From Streptomyces asoensis (GTDB taxonomy: Bacteria; Actinomycetota; Actinomycetes; Streptomycetales; Streptomycetaceae): DNA of 64,000 nt. Location: the NCBI RefSeq assembly GCF_016860545.1, contig NZ_BNEB01000002.1:186001-250000 (forward strand), in the 5' to 3' direction. A program made the position numbers and the translations under genes. The notes under the pieces are model-generated. The model made no database searches. It was given only the letters and a program-made list of their open reading frames with translations, and was not told the origin of the DNA. The stretch's first letter is position 1. Each line of letters begins with the position of its first letter. This document shows, one piece after another, positions 60,623-64,000 of the stretch.

Positions 60623-60662
60623 GACGCCCCGCTCTCCCCGCCCGCGCGGAGAGCGGGGCGTC
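60623..60662 (+). terminator. Perfect 15-bp hairpin after fabI
   Basis: Bases 60623-60637 pair exactly with 60648-60662 around a 10-base loop, 16 bp after the fabI stop. Confidence 0.85.
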
Positions 60663-60769
60663 ACCCGTTCGGCCCCTTTGGCCAGGCGCGGGAGCCCTCC
60701 CGCGAGCCACTCTGAGGTGCGGGTACGTCACCGCGCTTTCCTCCCCAGCACGGCCGAGGAGGTCCCCTT

Positions 60770-61126
60770 GTGCGCCTGTCTCGCAGCCTGGCCCCAGTGA
60801 CCGTCGCCGTCTGTCTCGTCCTGTCGCTGCCGTACGACGCGATGCCGCACGCACGCGTGGCGGCGCCGCGGGCCGCCCCCGTCGCCCCCGAGGAGCCGTT
60901 CGGCGCGGAGTGCCGCACCGACGTCCAGGGCTCCCGCGTCGTCGTCCACTGCCACAACCCCTACGCCGACACCGACAGCGTCCGTCTGCACATCGAGTGC
61001 GACCGCTGGTGGGATCTCGACACCGACGGCGCCCCCGTCGACGTGGGTCCCGCGCAGACCGTGCGGCTCACCGGCCGCTGCTGGAAGGAGGTCCGCTCGG
61101 TCTGGGTCAGCCACCGGAAGCGGTGA
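60770..61126 (+). CDS. Small secreted protein of unknown function
   Basis: A 118-residue protein. Residues 1-24 (MRLSRSLAPVTVAVCLVLSL) are a signal peptide; a Pro/Ala stretch follows. Four Cys remain in the mature part (FGAECRTD, VVHCHNPY, IECDRWWD, TGRCWKEV), enough for two disulfides in a small beta-sheet domain of about 75 residues. I do not recognise the family. It starts with GTG. Its last 20 bases overlap the end of the convergent GntR gene. Confidence 0.75.
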   Translation: MRLSRSLAPVTVAVCLVLSLPYDAMPHARVAAPRAAPVAPEEPFGAECRTDVQGSRVVVHCHNPYADTDSVRLHIECDRWWDLDTDGAPVDVGPAQTVRLTGRCWKEVRSVWVSHRKR

Positions 61127-61796
61127 ACCGGCCGGGCCGGCACAGCAGCGGATAGCCGGCCGCCTCCGCGGCGGCGGTCTCCGCGTCGCCCGCGCGGATC
61201 GCGTCCACCAGCCGCGTGTGGTCCATGTAGGTCTCCGGCGTCAGCTCCTCGCCGACGTCCTCGCGCAGCCAGTCCCGCAGCACCTCGCCGAGGTCCGCGT
61301 ACATCGCGGTCATGACGTCGTTGTGGGAGGCCGCGACGACCGCCAGGTGGAAGGTCGCGTCCGCCGTCACGAACGCCTCGGCGTCGCCCGACTCCCAGGC
61401 CCGCTCACGCCGCAGGAGGAGGGCGTCCAGCTGCTTGAGGTCCTTCTCCGTGCGCCGACCGGCCGCCAGCCGTGCCGCGCTGGACTCCAGCGTGGCGCGC
61501 AGTTCGGCGATGTGGCCCGGATCGGCGTCGGCGAAGCGGCGGTGCATCACGCCCGCGAGTTCGCTGGTCGCCGCCACGTACGTGCCCGAGCCCTGCCGGA
61601 TGTCCAGCAGCCCGTTGTGCGCGAGGGCGCGGACCGCCTCGCGGACCGTGTTGCGGGCGACGCCCAGCTGCTCGACCAGCTCGGGCTCCGTGGGGATGCG
61701 CGAGCCGACCGGCCACTCGCCCGAGGTGATCTGGGTGCGCAGCGCGGCGATGACCTGCTCGGACAGCGCCGAGCGGTGGGGATGGCTCAGGGGCAT
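61107..61796 (-). CDS. FadR-subfamily GntR transcriptional regulator
   Basis: A 229-residue protein. The winged helix-turn-helix is at about residues 10-70 (LSEQVIAALRTQITSGEWPVGSRIPTE, VARNTVREAVRALAHNGLLDIRQGSGTYV). An all-helical FCD ligand domain follows, with FHLAVVAASHN and MDHTRLVDAIRAGDAETA carrying the metal-binding histidines. It is divergent from the MFS gene; a perfect inverted repeat between them is the likely operator, with control of itself and the exporter. Confidence 0.9.
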   Translation of the reverse strand: MPLSHPHRSALSEQVIAALRTQITSGEWPVGSRIPTEPELVEQLGVARNTVREAVRALAHNGLLDIRQGSGTYVAATSELAGVMHRRFADADPGHIAELRATLESSAARLAAGRRTEKDLKQLDALLLRRERAWESGDAEAFVTADATFHLAVVAASHNDVMTAMYADLGEVLRDWLREDVGEELTPETYMDHTRLVDAIRAGDAETAAAEAAGYPLLCRPGRFTASGG

Positions 61797-61840
61797 GGCA
61801 CACCTTCGCACGTGCGGGGCGGCCGCATGGCACCCGGGGA

Positions 61841-61871
61841 TGGACAGCCAATCATCCCATGATTCTATGAT
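61841..61871 (+). promoter_or_regulatory. Promoter of the MFS gene with embedded GntR operator
   Basis: TGGACA (61841-61846) and TATGAT (61866-61871) are 19 bp apart. TATGAT is followed by 7 bases and the ATG at 61879, so the mRNA is probably leaderless. Within the spacer, AATCAT-CCC-ATGATT (61850-61864) is a perfect 6-3-6 inverted repeat, placed to block polymerase when bound. Confidence 0.7.
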
Positions 61872-61878
61872 GGACGGC

Positions 61879-63312
61879 ATGGCGAGCGAGCAGATCCGTA
61901 CGACGACACCCCTGACTTCGCGTGATCCCGCGGAGGGCGAGCCCCCGCACGCCCCCACGCGCGCGGGGAAGTGGCGTACGCGCCTGCTCGTGGCCGGGAT
62001 CGTGCTGGCCGCGCTGAACCTGCGGCCCGCCATCACCAGCCTCGGCGCCCTGCTGGAGGAGGTGCGCGACGGACTCGGCATGAGCGGCACCGTGGCCGGG
62101 CTGCTGACCTCGGTGCCCCCGCTCTGCTTCGCCGTCTTCGGGGTCATGGCGCCCAGGCTGGCACGGCGCTTCGGCGCCGGCGCCGTCGTGTGTGCCGGAA
62201 TGGCCGCCATCGCGGCGGGACTGCTGCTGCGGCCCTACGCGGGCGGCACGGCGGGATTCCTCGCCGCCAGCGCGCTCGCCCTCATGGGCATCGCCGTCAG
62301 CAACGTCCTGATGCCGGTCATCGTCAAGCGCCACTTCCCCGACCGGGTCGGGCCCATGACCGGCCTGTACTCCATGGCCCTCGCCCTCGGCACCTCCGCC
62401 GCCGCCGCGACCACCGTGCCGATGACGCAGGCGGTCGGCGGCAGCTGGCGGACCGGGCTCGTCCTGTGGGCGGCCCTGGCGGCGGCCGCCGTCCTGCCCT
62501 GGCTGCCCCTCGCCCGCGAGCACGGGACGTCCGCGGGAGGCACGGGCAGGACGGGCGAGCGGCGGAGACGCGCCCCCCGGCCCGCCGCCCCGCGGACGCA
62601 GACGCCCGCACCGCAGGCCGACACCGCCGTACCGGCCGCCCAGGCGCGCGTGCCGCAGACCGACGGCCGCCTGCCGCGGGCCCACGCGCGCGTGCCGCAG
62701 CCGCCGACCGCCCCGCTGCGCATCACCCGCAGCCGCACCGCGTGGGCGCTCGCCGTCTTCTTCGGCCTACAGGCCACCGCCGCCTACATCACCATGGGAT
62801 GGATGCCGCAGATCTTCCGGGACGCGGGTGTGTCCGCCGGCACCGCCGGACTGCTGCTCGCCGTGACCATGGCGATGGGCGTGCCCCTGGCCTTCGTCAT
62901 ACCGCGCGTCGCCACCCGGCTGCCGCACCAGGGGCCGATCGTCCTCGCGCTCGGCGCCTGCGGGCTCGTCGGGTACACGGGCCTCTACCTCGCCCCGGCC
63001 GGCGGCGCCTGGCTCTGGGCCGTGCTGCTCGGCATCGCCAACTGCGCCTTCCCGCTCGCCCTCACGATGGTCGGCATGCGCGCCAGGACCGGCGCGGGCG
63101 TGGCCCAGCTCTCGGCGTTCGCGCAGAGCACCGGCTACCTGATCTCCATTCCCGGCCCGCTGCTGGTGGGCGTCCTCTACCAGCACAGCGGCGGCTGGGG
63201 CCTGCCTCTGGCGCTCATGGCGGCCCTGATGGTCCCGCAGACGGTCGTGGGCTTCCTCGCGGGCCGCGACCGCACGGTGGAGGAGGAGGCCGCCCGCGGG
63301 CGCGCCCGCTGA
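61879..63312 (+). CDS. MFS transporter (CynX/NimT family)
   Basis: A 477-residue membrane protein. NLRPAITSLGALLEEVRDGLG in segment 1, PPLCFAVFGVMAPRLARRFG and the second-half LSAFAQSTGYLISIPGP are typical of the CynX/YeaN-like MFS group that moves cyanate, nitroimidazoles or unknown drugs. A ~75-residue Pro/Arg/Thr-rich cytoplasmic linker with repeated ARVPQ joins the two halves. I chose the ATG at 61879 because the -10 element is exactly right for a leaderless start; ATGs at 61867 and 61870 are in frame but lie inside or next to that element. Confidence 0.88.
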   Translation: MASEQIRTTTPLTSRDPAEGEPPHAPTRAGKWRTRLLVAGIVLAALNLRPAITSLGALLEEVRDGLGMSGTVAGLLTSVPPLCFAVFGVMAPRLARRFGAGAVVCAGMAAIAAGLLLRPYAGGTAGFLAASALALMGIAVSNVLMPVIVKRHFPDRVGPMTGLYSMALALGTSAAAATTVPMTQAVGGSWRTGLVLWAALAAAAVLPWLPLAREHGTSAGGTGRTGERRRRAPRPAAPRTQTPAPQADTAVPAAQARVPQTDGRLPRAHARVPQPPTAPLRITRSRTAWALAVFFGLQATAAYITMGWMPQIFRDAGVSAGTAGLLLAVTMAMGVPLAFVIPRVATRLPHQGPIVLALGACGLVGYTGLYLAPAGGAWLWAVLLGIANCAFPLALTMVGMRARTGAGVAQLSAFAQSTGYLISIPGPLLVGVLYQHSGGWGLPLALMAALMVPQTVVGFLAGRDRTVEEEAARGRAR

Positions 63313-63368
63313 ACGGGCGCGGTCACCCCGCGGCGACCGGCACGGACGCGGAGTGCGAGACTTGCCCC

Positions 63369-63485
63369 ATGCCAGTGCTCGATCCGAACCCGCGCAACGG
63401 CCAGAAGAAGATGCTGCTCGTCTTCGGCTCGTTCCTCGCCATCTTCGTCGTCATCGCCGTCATCGCGACCATCGCCTCGCCCTGA
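63369..63485 (+). CDS. 38-residue membrane protein (SGM_5486 family transporter-associated)
   Basis: ATG at 63369 encodes 38 residues: a polar start (PVLDPNPRNGQKKM) and one membrane helix (LLVFGSFLAIFVVIAVIATI). It matches the small family annotated SGM_5486 transporter-associated protein in Streptomyces, always beside an MFS gene. It lies 56 bp after the transporter and is probably a small subunit or regulator. Its function is not known. Confidence 0.75.
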   Translation: MPVLDPNPRNGQKKMLLVFGSFLAIFVVIAVIATIASP

Positions 63486-63501
63486 CGACCCGGCCCGGGG
63501 T

Positions 63502-63527
63502 GGGGTTAACCCCCCGTCCCCTAGGGG
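63502..63527. repeat. Two adjacent perfect palindromes
   Basis: GGGGTTAACCCC (63502-63513) and CCCCTAGGGG (63518-63527), with 4 bp between, lie 17 bp after the small gene. They may form a terminator or a protein-binding site. Their purpose is not clear. Confidence 0.45.
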
Positions 63528-63663
63528 GCGAGGGTCAGGGTCGAGTGGGTGGATCACCGGATGGGCCGGGGGCCGCCGGTTCCGTAACTTCGAGAGTGTG
63601 ACCGCGAGGACGCGGAGCACCTGCCAAGGGTCCACGGACCACTCGAAGACAGCGGAGGCACCC

Positions 63664-63870
63664 ATGTCGGCCCCTACGCACACCCGGCCCCACCCGGCCG
63701 CCACGGGCGGCGTCGACTCGCGGCTGCCCTGGTGGGCCCTCGCCCTCCCCACGCTCGCCTTCATCACCCTGTTCGTGCTGATACTGAACCCGGCCGACGC
63801 CCACGCGGCCACGGGCGACCCGGCGATCACGCATCTCGTCGAGCGGGTACAGCAGCTGGTCGCCCACTAG
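63664..63870 (+). CDS. Small membrane protein of unknown function
   Basis: A 68-residue protein with a polar, His/Pro-rich N-terminus (residues 1-22), one membrane helix (WWALALPTLAFITLFVLIL) and an Ala-rich tail. GCGGAGG lies about 6 bp before the ATG. I recognise no domain. It has a gene-sized coding pattern and sits before the phosphatase gene as in other streptomycetes. Confidence 0.65.
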   Translation: MSAPTHTRPHPAATGGVDSRLPWWALALPTLAFITLFVLILNPADAHAATGDPAITHLVERVQQLVAH

Positions 63871-63949
63871 CGCGCACCTGAGGACCGCTGGTGAAGCCGC
63901 ATGTCAACTCCCTGCGCCCCATGGCCTGTTTCATGCGAAGCTGGGACTC

Positions 63950-64000
63950 ATGAGCGTCGCAGAACCCCGCAGGATCGTCCTCTTCCGCCATGCGAAGGCC
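63950..64000 (+). CDS. SixA-type phosphohistidine phosphatase, 5' end only
   Basis: The first 17 codons (MSVAEPRRIVLFRHAKA) run off the window edge. VLFRHAKA holds the RHG-like RHA catalytic motif of the histidine phosphatase superfamily, SixA branch. The identity rests on this motif alone. Confidence 0.7.
   Translation, partial: MSVAEPRRIVLFRHAKA

Overview
The window is a very GC-rich (roughly 70%+) stretch of chromosome with dense codon-biased genes, GTG/TTG starts, 4-base start/stop overlaps, perfect GC-rich hairpin terminators and families restricted to actinomycetes (the small DNA-binding protein Gbn, DUF3099, an LAXTG sortase substrate, a CbiG-CobJ fusion). It is a Streptomyces chromosome, from the conserved core rather than an arm. 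From memory of S. coelicolor gene numbers, the recognisable landmarks (LAXTG protein SCO1860, pit SCO1845, Gbn SCO1839, subtilase SCO1824, moaA SCO1821, tyrS SCO1818, fabG SCO1815, fabI/inhA SCO1814) occur here in the same order, counted downwards. I see no insertion sequence, prophage, CRISPR array, tRNA or rRNA.

Layout. 0.1-6.2 kb: a PLP aminotransferase, a three-gene polar amino-acid ABC importer with a near-consensus promoter, an amidohydrolase and a sortase-anchored surface protein. 6.2-24.8 kb: aerobic-type cobalamin (B12) synthesis in two minus-strand operons (cobM-cobL-cbiG/cobJ-cobH-cbiX-cobC, and cbiB-cobQ-cobN-chelatase ATPase-cobO-cobB-cobI). Almost every gene overlaps the next by 1, 4 or 11 bases. 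The second operon is headed by a cobalamin riboswitch. A plus-strand ZIP-family metal transporter sits between the two. 24.9-31.1 kb: a low-affinity phosphate transporter with a PHO box, a class II aldolase, an alpha/beta hydrolase, a conserved hypothetical and a VOC protein. 31.2-34.6 kb: an ABC-F translation factor preceded by a leaderless 7-codon open reading frame, then the nucleoid protein gene gbn, whose upstream region is studded with GATC repeats, then an enoyl-CoA hydratase. 34.5-37.7 kb: an Asp23/AmaP envelope cluster made largely of repeated Asp23-like units. 37.7-42.6 kb: SDR, GH15 glucoamylase/trehalase, SURF1, zinc-ribbon protein and a DnaQ-type exonuclease with BRCT. 43-50 kb: VIT1-like transporter, a coupled pair of ether-lipid-type enzymes (sterol-desaturase family plus lysoplasmalogenase), CopD, a CaiB-type CoA transferase with its own palindromic operator, and a secreted subtilase. 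50-64 kb: acetate symporter pair, moaA, small conserved proteins, tyrS, tldD/pmbA peptidases, fabG-fabI, and a FadR-type regulator facing an MFS exporter through a shared operator/promoter, then tiny membrane proteins and the start of a SixA-type phosphatase.

How it fits together. The cob block supplies most of the ring-contraction, cobalt-insertion and adenosylation steps; cobA, cobF, cobK and the lower-ligand genes cobS/T/U must lie elsewhere. Regulation can be read directly in the DNA at several points: B12 riboswitch, PHO box, GATC array before gbn, leader ORF before ABC-F, and palindromes before the MFS and CoA-transferase genes. The least explained structures are the leader ORF before the ABC-F gene, the sterol-desaturase/lysoplasmalogenase couple, and the expansion of Asp23-like units.
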